DNA from: Oreohelix idahoensis
Lineage: Eukaryota > Mollusca > Gastropoda > Stylommatophora > Oreohelicidae
Direction of reading: 5' to 3'
DNA length: 64,000 nucleotides
Assembly (NCBI GenBank): GCA_024509875.1
Contig: JAMPIV010006387.1
Span: forward strand, 477,501 to 541,500
This document shows, piece by piece, positions 40,916 through 52,702 of the stretch. The position numbers and the translations under genes were made by a program. The notes beneath the pieces are model-generated. The model made no database searches, was not told where the DNA came from, and saw nothing but the letters and a program-made list of their open reading frames with translations. Positions within the stretch are counted from its first letter, which is position 1, and each line of letters starts with the position of its first letter.

Positions 40916-41706
40916 TGTCACGTGATTTACTCCCATTGCTCTGCTGTGATGGTCCAACAGTGGCCAAAATTCAGAGTATCTACTGAGGGTCTTCAAAGGT
41001 GTCTACCTTTTGCTCATGATTATTGTTGGCAGAGATGTGAATTGAAGAATGGTGATTCAATTCTAGGGAGCCTCATAGGAATTTAAAGAAATCAAATATG
41101 ATGGCTGAAAGGATTCAGGCCGTGTAAACTTTGTACCTTTCATGACCTTCTATGAGTAAGGATTTCACTCGTTCTGATGAGCCCCCAACTGATTTAACTC
41201 AGTTATAAATATTAAAAATGACTGAGACATACTGCAATTCACTCAAAATGACTAAATCAACTATAAATTGGTATATTTACAGTAAACAAATTTAATAATC
41301 AATTATCGTTAACAAAAGAAAAATAAATAAGGGTGGGGTGAATTTAGACAATCTTTAAAATTTCCTCACACGTGATGGTCTGATTAGAAAAAAATTTATA
41401 GAGAGTTCACTTGCCAGCTTTGAATGGGTACTTAGCTGCCAGTAAGATGTCGTTTGGTTTCCGCTCCAGCCGATGCTTGTTCTTTGCAGGTTATGGACTG
41501 GTTCACACTGGTCAAATCTGGTGGCTGCAACACGAAGATGGTCCAGTGTCTGTTAAGACCTATCTGCTGCTGTATGTGTCTAGCTTTGACTGAAGGCCAC
41601 TTATACGACTTACTTTTTCCACAGATAGCACCACCAATTTGTACCACCGACTAGTATCATGAAATAAGAGAGAAACAAATACCCTCCTGAGTATTGGGTT
41701 TCCTGA
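40916..41706 (-). mobile_element. LTR family L3, decayed inverted copy
   Basis: Starting TGTCACGTGATTTAC, it is the reverse complement of the end of the L3 LTR at 7478-8791. It shares GGGTCTTCAAAGGTGTCTACC and the block GGTACTTAGCTGCCA to GGTTCTTTGTAG (here TTGTTCTTTGCAG). The right border near GGGTTTCCTGACA is uncertain and no clean TSD was found. No ORF within is meaningful. Confidence 0.7.
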
Positions 41707-41845
41707 CACGAAAATTAGGTGTACCCCCTACCCCCCTTCCATTCCTTCTGCCTCAGAACGTTACCATCTCTGAGCATTGATATTAATCCCAGTGAGCGGA
41801 AAACATACATTGTATTTATATTGAACATGTTCACATTTACATTTG

Positions 41846-43470
41846 CTTACTTACTTACTTAGTCGTTCCTCTTCTACCGTGATTTGTAGAGGTTTGGAAG
41901 AGAGAGAGTGCCATACTATCCTATCGGCTGTCTTCCTCCTGGCCTGGTTCCATACTAGTCCTCATTCCTTCAAATATTGTCTAATGTTGTTCTACCAGCA
42001 GACTCTGGGTCGTTCTGGATGTCTAGATCCCTGTCTCTTAGTTTCCCATGCTTGTCATGGTAGCCGATCTTCTCCCATTCTGCAGACATGGCCAAACCAT
42101 CTTAGGTGGGACTGTTCTGCTTGGTTCTGCAGGGGTTGGGTTTTTAGGCCTTGACGTATTGTCTTGTTGCAGACCATGTCTCTCCTTGTTACTTCAATCA
42201 TCTTCCTCAGATATCTCATTTCTGAGGTTTGGATCTGGTTTTTGTGGGTTGTAGTCATTGCCCATGACTCGCATCCATACGTCAAGACTGGGACATAGGT
42301 AGAGCGGTATACAGCCATCTTAGTCTTCTTGCCAACTTCTCTTTTGCTGAGGAATCCTCGATTTATGGTCTGAAAAAGCCCCCCAGCAATCAGGGCAACA
42401 TCATCAGCAAATGCCAGCTCTGAAATACAGACCTGTCTCATCTTCCAGTACCCCACCAAATACTTTCTTGGTCTCTCCCCACATGCCTTGATGACATCGT
42501 CCATGAGGAGTATGAAAAGATAAGGTGACAGGATATCACCTTGTCTTACATCAGTAGTGGTCCTGAACTCTTCTGACTTATGGTTTGCTGTCCTCACATA
42601 ATTTCTGCAAGACTTGTAGAAGCTCTTTGTAATGAATCAGAGGTGCTGGAATGTTCTTCCTTGCCAAACAGTCCCAAAGTTTGCCCCAGGGGACCTTGTC
42701 AAACGCCTTTTCCAGATCTAAGAAACAGTTGCATTTCACTCTTATACTCAAGGGCCTTTTCACTCAGCTGAGTGTGAAGATTAGATCTTGAGTACTTCGT
42801 ATTGTTAGGAAGCCACACTGGACCTCCTCCATTTGTAGCTCAGCTAGGCGTCTGAATCTCAGCTCCTGGATACTAGAGTAGATTTTACCAGGGACACTGA
42901 GAGAAGGGATATGCCTCTATTGCTTACACGTTGTCGGCTGTCACCCTTTTTGAAAATCAGTGTTATGATGGCAATCCCCCAATCCTTTGGTATGGTTTTG
43001 TTGCACCAAGCTGCCTGTAGGACCCTCAGGAGTAATATGTCGCCTGCTGCTCCCACGTACTTAATCATTTCTGGTGTTATATCATCATGCCCCACTGTTT
43101 GCTCATCTTGATTTTCTCCAGTGCTGCCTTCGGTTCTTACATCGTTATACCATCTTCACCACCATTTGTGTCCTCTTCTGTGCTAGTGGTTATCATTTCT
43201 GATGTTTGATCTTGCTCACCATCAAGGAGTTCTGAAAAATATTCTTTCCATTACTTCCAATACAACCCACGCTCCCGTTAGATGTGGGGACACCACTATA
43301 GAGCAGCATGTTGCCATTGAGATCCATAACTCCTTGTGCCTTTTTCTTCGTTTCCGTTAAAGGTAGAATTTCTAGTTTTACTTTCCTCATTTCTTCCACC
43401 AGTTCCTCTTCCTTCTCATTTATACTCCTTACCTCATTCTAATGCAGGCATGTTTTCGGTTTTATCCAGG
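41846..43470 (-). pseudogene. LINE-E copy with internal deletions
   Basis: Minus strand: an endonuclease start (EEMRKVKLEILPLTETKKK and YSGVPTSNGS), then a jump to linker/RT (KEYFSELLDGE, TPEMIKYVGAAGD), DLEKAFDKVPWGKLWD (motif A), RTTTDVRQGDILSPYLFILL and ELAFADDVALIA. A second deletion joins straight to FQTINRGFLSKREVGKK, then TYGCESWAMTTTHKNQ and LRWFGHVCRMGEDR. The 3' tail is (TAAG)n at 41846-41861. Most of the endonuclease and the thumb are gone; several frameshifts. Confidence 0.88.
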
Positions 43471-43489
43471 ACTCACTTAGAAGAACAAT

Positions 43490-43605
43490 AATAAGAGAAG
43501 GAAGAACGTTGGGATTAAATAATGTGCAAGAGCTAAGAGGAGTTGCGTCACAACGAACAATCTGGAGATCACTGATTTTTGCCTTATGCGCCGTGTTTGG
43601 TGCTT
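43490..43605 (+). pseudogene. LINE ORF2 C-terminal remnant
   Basis: The plus strand encodes REGRTLGLNNVQELRG and ASQRTIWRSL, like the terminal W-R block of RTE-type ORF2 proteins. Tiny and of unassigned family. Confidence 0.4.
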
Positions 43606-44735
43606 AAAGAATCTATTATTAATATGCAGACATTTTTTTCTACAAGCGATGTTTTAAAACAGGCAGTAGACACATATATTAATATAGTAGATATATGTAT
43701 TGTGCATCAAACTTTAGGAAATTGGCTGCAGAATGTTATGAAATACTGTTGAATTCTTATGTGATGTTATAATTGTTTGTTATATCTTGTGAAGTGTAGA
43801 AACAATAAAAATTATGCACATACACGTAAATATCTCAGCTGGACTTAATCCCTTGGTGGTAAAATACCAGGAATTAAAACGTATATCCAGTTGACAACTA
43901 ATTCAAGAAGTTTGATACAAAACAAATGAAAATTGTAATTTACATAAATTTTTTTGTGGACTCACATATTGCTGAACTGGAATCTCACTTATACATTCCT
44001 GTCCTATGCAAATTAATTAATTCATTACTCAAAAATATCACTTTTGTTCAACGTCCTTATCGGAATCGAAAATAGGTTATTATCGCTAAAATTCATGTCG
44101 AAATTACATATTAAGGTTGATTCGTTAATAGTTTATGAGTGTTATGTATGTGACTACACCAGATGTAAACAAATAACCATATCACGTCATTAATTGAAAA
44201 AAATTATGCAAAAACTAAGCACCAATATAATTATTTCGCTACCAGTTCAAAATACTATGCCTACAGGAAGTGTTTACATGTTATAAACACTCTTTGGCCA
44301 CTTATTTTCTAATTTTTTGTTCAATTTCGGAATCTTATAAAGTGGGTGTACCCCGCGACCTGCGGCTAGATCCAAAGCAACTCTAGCAACGGATATAAAG
44401 CACACAACTGTAACTTCATTATTTTTGTTTCGCTCACACACACGTGCCGGATGTCATGAAATAATTTTAAACCGGCTTATCGCGAGATATTTTATAATTT
44501 TCAGCTCAAATGAGGCATATATCACCATGGCGTGCCATACGCCCTGGGTATAACGAAAGGTCTATCTGGCGCACCATACGCCCGTTCGGGCAGAATGAGT
44601 TACATCCCATAAGTCGTAGTCCGTTCCAGTTTGTCGCCTTTAGAATGAGTCAGGTTTTTTTCTCTAGCAATTCGTGTTTTAAGGCAAACAGGTGATTGGC
44701 CTGTTGTGCCTTTGCATGAAGGAGGGGCTGCCTCC
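43606..44735. other. Interval without recognised genes
   Basis: AT-rich with short frames. Near 44530-44600 the string GCGTGCCATACGCCC and its variant GCGCACCATACGCCC occur 50 bp apart, a diverged direct repeat. Nothing else supportable. Confidence 0.45.
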
Positions 44736-44738
44736 TTA

Positions 44739-45242
44739 GGGGTCATCCATAAAAGACGCAGACAAAATTCTGGCATTTTTTTACACCCCCCACCCCCACC
44801 CCTTTCCCCTGTGGACGTCCAGTGCACATGGTCTTGATTAAACACATAAGCTTCAATTTTTAATCACCTACCTATACTTAAAAATCTAATTATGAAATCA
44901 CAGTAATTTTGATGTTGGTTCACAGAGAGTTAATATATACTACGGTTGTTTGTTCCAGAGAACAGAAGCATAGACGTTAAAACCTCTTCGTGCTAGAGAT
45001 TTTGAGTCTAGAAGCACTGGAAAGAGGGACAAATTCCAAAGAACGTTTATTTGGGTTTAGCTGGTCAGTAAGAAGCTTTCGAAGACAAGAGAGTGTGTTA
45101 CTCTTGATAGATTTGTATGTGAGTGAGAGTTGCCATGTAGTTTGTGAATTGGACGTCCACTTTCAACTTAAATACCCCCCCCCTCCAGTTCACTTTTCAC
45201 TTACCCCTCCCTCTCCTGTGGACGTCTTTTATGGATAGCCCC
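44739..45242. mobile_element. 504-bp MITE, Harbinger-like (TTA TSD)
   Basis: The ends are inverted: GGGGTCATCCATAAAAGACG on the left and, inverted, GGGGCTATCCATAAAAGACG on the right. Both flanks carry TTA (44736-44738 and 45243-45245). A 3-bp TWA duplication with G-rich termini is typical of PIF/Harbinger elements. No transposase is encoded, so this is a non-autonomous element. A subterminal CCTGTGGACGTCC motif occurs near both ends (about 44809 and 45216), in direct orientation. Confidence 0.85.
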
Positions 45243-45245
45243 TTA

Positions 45246-46639
45246 CGGCCTCCATGTAGGCCGCTCTCCACCTTTTTCAGCCGGTCTTAGGACCGACCTA
45301 GAAGGAGTTCATTTACATCAAAAGGTTAATATAATAAGCATATACATCATTTCTATCATCATCCACTCCCTGCTCCATCTGGAACTTGGGACTACCTCTA
45401 CCTTTGGTTCTCTATGAGAAACTCGCATAAAGCAGTCTCTAGCTCTTGCAGTGGTGGTTCATGAAATCATCATTCTATATGCGGAAGATGCCAGCCTTGT
45501 GTGATTTGGACATCCACTAGCAATTTTCACGTTAATAAATGCCAAATATAGAATTATAAAATGTACAACTTACCCCAAATTTCTTTGGGAATATAGACTG
45601 ACTTCTAGCTCAGAGAAATAGTTATGGCAACTTGATGCTAACTGGGGTATTACTTTGAAAATAGAATCCCTCTATGAATTAGTGTTCAGGTTCCTAGGAT
45701 TCTGGGCTTTCCGTATTAATGAAAGTAGAGTTTTCCTGGGATACAAGTCCACAAGATGCTCAAACACGTTGTCCGGTCCTTTAAAGTGGAATCCTGATTC
45801 TATTCCTTACTCTGGCTTGTCTAGCCATCTTCTGGATGAGTTGAATTTCACAGTGTGGTAAACTCACAAGGCGCTAAATTATAAGGCAACATTCGGCCCA
45901 CATCCAGAGTGCTACTACTTGACAAGGCTCCAATCAGAAATGTTGTATTTTTAAATTGCAAATGCCAAGCCAATAGCATGCAAGATGCGTATATTTCCCC
46001 TTTTCTCACGCTAAATTCCTACATAACAAATGCAAAAATAAATGGGTTGTTTGCAATCGATATATATGGTATGCCAGCTTCCGTCTATTATTGATCATGT
46101 TTACACTCATGATGTCAAAATTTATCACAGGTAATCTCTTATAATTATTCTTCTGACAAGTCTGTCCAGGAAGGATTATCTCAGTTAACTAGTTTAGCCA
46201 ACCATCAACAAACTGGGCAGACAGCTATTATCAGAGAAAATCAACTGTGGTCATCCCAAAGTTGTTTACTCACTAATCCAGTCGCTCCCCTGCACTTGTC
46301 TGGTCTGGCAGGAAAATGTGTTAATCATTAGTAAACCACACTTCTCTCTACAGATCCCAGGTGTCAATATGGGTTCAAATGAAAGGGATTGATTACCCTA
46401 ATCAGCAAAAGATGGTCTCTGAAGTCCCAACATAACAAGAAATGGGGGAAGGGAGTGTAAACAATGAATCGAAAATACCAAATACTGTCAGAGGTTGAAA
46501 AAACTAAAGTGAAGAGCACAGAGTGAATTATAGGAGGGCACAGGTAAATGTGACGTTTGAGGTTGTTCTGTCACAGCAAGACCCATTGATGAAAGTCTGT
46601 AACTTCTTGGTTGTAGTTTTTCCCCTTATTTCAGAGCCA
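45246..46639. other. Interval without recognised genes
   Basis: A moderately AT-rich interval with only small frames and no recognised domain or repeat. Confidence 0.45.
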
Positions 46640-46734
46640 TACAACTAGATTGACGACTTTTGAGTTGAAAATTCTTATTTTTGTGTGCTGTAATGAAGGC
46701 TCATCTTTCCTGTTATATTTATACTTTGCCATCA

Positions 46735-46915
46735 CTGTCTTCTCCTCAAACTTTGTCTACACTGCTGTCAAGATATGTGTATTGTTCTGCATGTTGTTGG
46801 AGTGTTTCTTTAAGTGCAATCATGTTTTAGCCAGCGTGCTTTCTGCAGACCTCCAGGACGACCAAGAGTCTGATGGTAGGACAACATTAGACAATCTCTG
46901 AAGGATTACGACAAC
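46735..46915. pseudogene. Two small LINE remnants
   Basis: At 46735-46830 the minus strand resembles the RTE thumb (YTYLDSSVDKV, cf. YTYLGSNIDKV at 15390-15490). At 46848-46915 the plus strand encodes PPGRPRV and DNIRQSLKD, the LINE-E C-terminal block seen at 58720-58760. The two are in opposite sense. Confidence 0.6.
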
Positions 46916-46984
46916 AACAAAATGTAAACTGTAAATAATGACAAGAACAACAAAATGCAGACTATAAATGTGATGATACGGTTG

Positions 46985-49375
46985 TGTGATCTCACGACCA
47001 CTCCGGCAGTATCACTTTTTTCTTCATTTTTCTCTTCCTCTCAATCATCGCTATTATTTGGCATATTTTTTATCCTTTCATTCATTATTTTGCTCTCTAG
47101 GTTGGATCAGTAAGGTGAATTCTCTAACATTCCACACCCCTACAGAAGTATCGGCCATGGAACTATCTTTAATTTTCACATGTTTGCTTTGAGCCAATCC
47201 CACACAGAACTGTAATAATGCCAAGTAATTGGACCGATCAGCGACTGATAAGTTTTCGCTTCATTCTCTGGGCAACATTTGATAGAGACGGTCATCTATT
47301 GATCCCTTTGAACGTGACGGTCCGTCACTTGACTCCAGGTGGCTAGCAATTATTCCTATGTTTGCACAAGACGGGAGATAATGAGGTAATCTCTTCCGAT
47401 GTACGTTCTGTATCGAGATTACAGATAAATCTGTCTGGAAACTCAAGATTTGCAGACGATAGCATCGGGGCAGTATCAGTGCACAACATTTGTTTGTGAA
47501 GACAGCACAAGATGCCGGTGGAAGTCTGATGCAACGATATGAAGAGGTCACGCGTGGATTTTAAATTTAATATTTTGAAACATGTGAGGATGTTTTTTAA
47601 ATTCAAACACCCCTACCCACGTAGTGCTGAACGAGATTGGTATCGTTGATTTGAGAGGTCGGAATATACAATGAATCTCATTGGAAAATTAGGCGGAAAC
47701 ACAGCTGGAATTTGAACTAAGGATTGTGAGATTTAATGTAGTGAAATCAAAGTCAGTGCACACACTGCAGCGCAAACGTCAGACTAGCGACTCCTAAAAG
47801 CCAGAAAGAAAAAGGAGACATTGGACTTAGAAATTCCACAACTATAAGTATCAGATCGATTATTGGGCAACTTAAGAATTTACAAGTAAACCTGCATTTT
47901 TAATACAAGACTGGAACTTAGGAATTTGATCACAAGTCATAGAGGAATTAAACAAAAGTTTTCCCAGGCCCAGTGATTTCGCAGAACACCCGCCGTCAGA
48001 GGAATTAACTCTAATTTCTCAGACCAAATAATAGAGGAATTAAACAAGTTTTCCCAGGCCAGTGATTTCGCAGAACACCCGACGTCAAAGGAATTAACTC
48101 TAATTTCCAGACCTAAGTGCTTTGAAGCATCTAATACAGAGCTGTGTCTAGTCTAAATCTGTGCAAGGAGATTGTGTATTCCCAAAAATTTTGGGTTTGT
48201 GGAACAAAGCTAGTTGTGAGTGAAAAGCCGGGAATCCACACCAACCGCCTAAATCGGACAAGTTGTGTGAAGAAGTGCCCTCATCACCAAGCAGGGATGG
48301 AAACCACGGTGACAGGACTCACCTAGAGTTAAGTTTCATGTAAAATAGGTAAAAGCAACGGACTTTTGATAAATCCTCCCTACATCTCTGTGACAAAAAC
48401 TTGTATTTACAACAAACGTTCACCAATCTTTCCATATTTATTTTAACTGTTAAGGACTAATTCATTATTAAATTGTTACATGTTGTTTTAAAACTAAACA
48501 ATCATAGTCGATTCAGTTTTGTATATGTATGAAAGCAAACGTATTAGCCAGAATATTTAATATATATATCTATACCTAGACATATGATATGTTTACCTCT
48601 AAACAGAGCTGTACCATTATATTCTACGATACGTTGTAATACTATTTTGTGGTTCAAAGCTTGTGATCGACACTGGAAACCTACGTTCCACGGGTGCTGA
48701 ATATACCTGCCTTGTCCAGAAGAGGTTACCTCTTGAACTGATCAGGAGACGTGCCCTTGCCACAGAGACGAATTTATGGAAACAGCAGCATCAACACTTC
48801 AGCGTTTTGGCAGCTTAGTGACATTTCTAACTGGCCAAATACAGAAGAACTTTGTTTTTCTTTTCAACATTATGCTTTCTAAAGCCGACATATTTTCTAT
48901 GAAGACATACATTTTATTAATCACCAGCTTTTATTTATTTACATTTGTTCAAAAGTAATTGATTATTAAATTTGTTACATGTTGTTTTATAAATTCATAG
49001 TTGATTTAGTTATTATAGAGAGAAATGCACACACTTGATTCAGTATCTTTACTCTATATCTATGTAGAGCCAATACGAAGAATTTTACTGTTAATTCAGT
49101 TGGGGGCTTGTACGAGCTGAATTATATAATACCTCTTCACAAAAGGCGGAGGGCAGATAAAAGTTAACATTGCTAAGAATTCAGCATTATTCTTGACTTC
49201 TGAAATATCTTGTGAAAGCTCCCTCAAGGTAGAAGCATCATCATCCTTCTCTCTGCACCTTTGCCAAGAGTAATCTTGTGCAAATGTATATACCTTTGAA
49301 GACCCACATTAGATATTCTAGGTTTTGGCCATTGTTGGGCCATCACTGCAGAGCAAGGGAAGGCAACCCGTGACA
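46985..49375 (+). mobile_element. LTR family L3, enlarged copy
   Basis: It starts TGTGATCTCACGACC, ends GGCAACCCGTGACA, and aligns in blocks with 7478-8791 (CTCCGGCAGTAT; GTTTGCACAAGACGGGAGAT; CTTTGAAGACCCACATTAG). It is about 1.1 kb longer. Flanks are GGTTG and GGTGG, a TSD with one mismatch. It contains a roughly 90-bp tandem duplication (47939-48115) and a second diverged repeat of the TTACATGTTGTTTTA region (about 48470 and 48970). Confidence 0.75.
47939..48115. repeat. Roughly 90-bp tandem duplication inside the LTR
   Basis: Both units run from ATAGAGGAATTAAACAA through TTTCGCAGAACACCCG to ACTCTAATTTC, with a few differences. Confidence 0.93.
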
Positions 49376-49440
49376 GGTGGTTCTTATTCCGTGTTTCTGT
49401 GAAGTGCTCTGCCCATCTTGTTTCACGCCCCTGTGCTGGA
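49376..49440 (-). pseudogene. LINE-A linker fragment
   Basis: About 65 bases match LINE-A at 29175-29243 (TGAAGTGCTCTGCCCATC). It joins without a gap to LINE-E sequence at about 49441, in the same sense, so it is a chimeric junction. Confidence 0.75.
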
Positions 49441-50175
49441 ATGATGAGGTCATCTGTAAACGCCAGTTCTGAAATGCAAACATATCTTCTAGTACCACAC
49501 TTGTTCTTGTCCTCTCCTTACATCATTCATGAGGAAAATGAAAAGATAAGGTGACAGAATATCCCCTGTCTTACACAAGTGGTGGTCCTGATGTCTTCTG
49601 ACTTATGATTTGCCGTCCTCACATTATTTCTGCAACTCTTGTAGAAATTCTGTATATCATGGATCAGAGGTACTGAAATGTTTTTCTTTGCCAAGCAGTC
49701 CCAAAGTTTGTTCCAAGGGACCTTGTCAAATGCGCTCTCCAGATCCAAGAAACAAAGATGCATCTCACCTTTATACTCGAGGCCTTTTCATTCAGCTGTC
49801 TGTGTGAAGATAAGGTCCTGAGTACTTCGGTTTGTGGCTCAGCTAGGCGCCTGAGTCTCTACTCCGTTTCCAAAGTAATTTTACCTGGGACACTGTGAAG
49901 AGATATGCCTCTATGATTCCCACATTGTCACCTTTTTTAAAATGTTGGTCATCAAGGCAATCTCCCAAGTCTTTTTGTAAGGTCTTGTGGCATAAACTGT
50001 CTTTACAGGACCCCCCATGAGTAATAGTTCGCCTGCTGATCCCATGTACTTAACCATTTCAGGTATGTCCTGCTGCTTTGCCTACCTTGATTTTCTCCAG
50101 TGATTTTCTCCTTGATTTTCTTCAGTCCTTCCACCTTGATGCCATTTTTACCTCCATTGGTTTCACCTCCAATAC
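49441..50175 (-). pseudogene. LINE-E copy, RT fragment
   Basis: Minus strand: LKWLSTWDQQ-like leader, CFLDLESAFDKVPWNKLWD (motif A), NISVPLIHDIQNFYKSC, RTANHKSEDIRTT and the VRQG motif, then a broken LAFTDDL-like catalytic box. Multiple indels. Neither the endonuclease nor the 3' end is present. Confidence 0.8.
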
Positions 50176-50227
50176 AGACATTCCGTGAAGGGAAGAAATC
50201 ATCATAGCTAATCAAAGCGTTTAAGAA

Positions 50228-50992
50228 TGGGAACTCCTGGTCACGATAATTTAAGATAGACCCTGAACTAGCAGCAGAACTATTAGAACCATTATTTGCA
50301 CAAGTCTGAAAAACAGAAACAAACCAATGGAGTGGAATTAAGGAATAATTGTCTAATTGCCCAAGAAGGGCAACCTTGCAGAATGCAACAACTGGAGAGT
50401 AATTGCTTTACACTCAATTCCCAGTAAAATACAAGGCAGGATAATTATCCAGAGAATGTCAATAGCAGTAGACCATAAAGCGAGGAAAGAACAAGCTAGA
50501 TTAAGAAAGAACAGAGGATGTGTAGATTCACTCCCAGGAACGTTATAGACCAGTGCTCAGAACGGCAGAGACAGCTGTCCATTAACTTTGTTATTTTTGA
50601 AAAGGCTTTTGACAGCATATACAGACAGCCTATGGAAAATACTGATGGCTTATGGAATTCTCAGCTGCATTGTTTCCATCATAAATCGCCTCTCTGCTAA
50701 CTTTAAATGTAATTTGGACAGAGCAACCTAACTTTTGAGGTGAAGACAGAAGTACGACTTTAATCACTTTATTTTTGACAGTCATAGACTGGGTGATGCT
50801 CCAGGCAATAGAGGGTAGTCCAAGAGGAATAAGATGGAAAACGTTTTCTACAAGGGAAGATCTGGAGTATGCAGATGACATTGCGCTACTCGTGCATTCA
50901 CATCAACACATCCAAGAAAAAAACAGATTGAATAGCCAGCAAATGGGTCTGAACATCAGTTTAAAGAAGACAGAGGTCATGATACTCGATGT
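50228..50992 (+). pseudogene. LINE-A copy 3, RT part upstream of the LINE-B insert
   Basis: Plus strand: LPKKGNLAECNNWRVI-like wording, PSKIQGRIIIQRMSIAVDH, KEQARLRKNRGC, NFVIFEKAFDSI, TVIDWVMLQAIEGSPRG, EDLEYADDIALLVHS and LNISLKKTEVMIL. It matches LINE-A segments at 16309-30886 but with more damage. It is cut at TCGATGT (50986-50992) by a LINE-B insertion and resumes at 52703. Confidence 0.88.
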
Positions 50993-52094
50993 TTTTGTCG
51001 ACTTCAAGAAAGCATTTGACATGATTGACCACACTATCTTGGTTCAAAAGTTGGAAACCCTCAGAATAGGCTCTAATCAACTAAACATCATCAAATCATT
51101 CCTGGCAGATCGACAACAGTTAGTGCTTCACAACAACTCGGCATCAGATTTCTCGAAGGTAGTTACAGGAGTACCGCAGGGCTCTATTCTTGGGCCCCTA
51201 CTCTTCACAATGTTCATCAACGACCTGCCACTACATCTAAAATATTCAACTTGTGACCTCTTTGCAGATGATTGTACTATCTACACTAGTGACAATGACT
51301 GCGTGGCACTTGAAATGACTCTTCAAAGCGATGTAGACAATCTAACAAAATGTAATAATATGAATCGTATGCCAGTAAACACAACAAAAACGAAATCTAT
51401 GTTGATTACCACCAGACAGAAACTCCCAAGCTGCACCAAAAGATCGCTACAGCTACACGCGGAATCAATACAAATTGAACATGTAACTGAACACAAAGTT
51501 CTGGGGATCACGATTGACCAGCACTTAACGTGGAACTCGCATGTACGGAATTTAACCAAACACATAGCACAAAAGACGTACCAGCTAGCCAAAATAAAAC
51601 ACTTCTTAGACGCAGACACTAGACTATTGTTCTACACCTCACATATACAGACACATCTAGATTACTGCTCTACACTATGGGATTGTTGCCCTGCTTCAAC
51701 CTCGAAGAGACTGCACTCCCTGCAAAAGAGAGCAGTGCGTCTGATCACCGATAATCGCACGACACCACACACAAGGACAGGAAAAGAACCCAAAATACTG
51801 TCGCTAAAAAAACGTCTTCTCTACAACAAAGCCAAGCTGACTCACACAATTCTATCTAACAATGCCCCGTCGTACCTAAGATCATTGTTTCAAACCAGTA
51901 GAAGGGAGGGACAACGATTACATCAGTTACGTCTGCCCAAACCTAGGATCGACCTGTTCAAAAAGAGTCTAGCCTACTCTGGTGCCTACTTATGGAACAG
52001 CCTTCCACACCACCTAAAAAGCCTACCTACACAATATTCTTTTAACAAAGCACTTTTCAAACACTTCCTCAACACTGATTATCTACCCCCATAG
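50993..52094 (+). pseudogene. LINE-B ORF2 C-terminal half (RT and C-terminal domain)
   Basis: The reading frame encodes VDFKKAFDMIDHTILVQKLE (motif A), VPQGSILGPLLFTMFINDL and LFADDCTIYTSD (catalytic FADD), then TKSMLITTRQKLPS, ITIDQHLTWNSHV, HIQTHLDYCSTLWDCC and LQKRAVRLI, ending FNKALFKHFLNTDYLPP. It is uninterrupted to the natural stop at 52092-52094. Domain logic places it in the CR1/L2 group. The upstream half is missing by 5' truncation. The ORF happens to be fused in frame with the LINE-A RT codons before it, starting at 50775. Confidence 0.9.
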
Positions 52095-52438
52095 AAACAG
52101 TATTTGCCTGTCAACATCTCATCCATAGGTCAACATTTCTTTTCCTCTTCCGCTAATTTTTGTGTGTGAATATTTTGTTTTATATCCATGTAATATCATT
52201 ATTATATTCACTTTAAAATATTATTATATAATGTAATGTATGTGTGAATGTACCCACATAATACTGTACTTTAGAAATGTGAGTCGTGAGAATGTACCCG
52301 CATACCAAAAATACAGATTAATTGTAGACGGATTGACCGCATGAGTGAGTGTCGGTATACAGAATTTATTAATTTTTATTTATTGTTTTATTTATTTTAT
52401 TTTATTATTACTTTTTTCCCCCATTTACTAGCTTGTTT

Positions 52439-52472
<34 letters not shown>

Positions 52473-52702
52473 CTACTCATTTAAAAAAAAAATTATGATT
52501 GCATACTGTAAATGAATGCTGTTATGGTAACTTCATAATGTTGCATGCCTTTAAATTAATGTTTAAAGCATCATGTGGGAATGAAAGGATATAGTATGCA
52601 AGATTAATGAGAGTGGAAGGGCAGAATGTTAGACGGGCCTGCGCGCCCAACTCTTTACCCTTCGAAAATAAAGTTCGTTCGTTCGTTCGTTCGTTCGTTC
52701 GT
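50993..52702 (+). mobile_element. LINE-B copy nested in LINE-A copy 3
   Basis: A 1,710-bp, 5'-truncated LINE-B from RT motif A to its GTTC-repeat tail (about 52674-52702). The flanks share TCGATGT (50986-50992 and 52703-52709), although part of this overlaps the tail. The 3' UTR holds an A29-30 run at about 52442-52470 and GGGCAGAATGTTAGACGGGC near the end. Confidence 0.9.
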
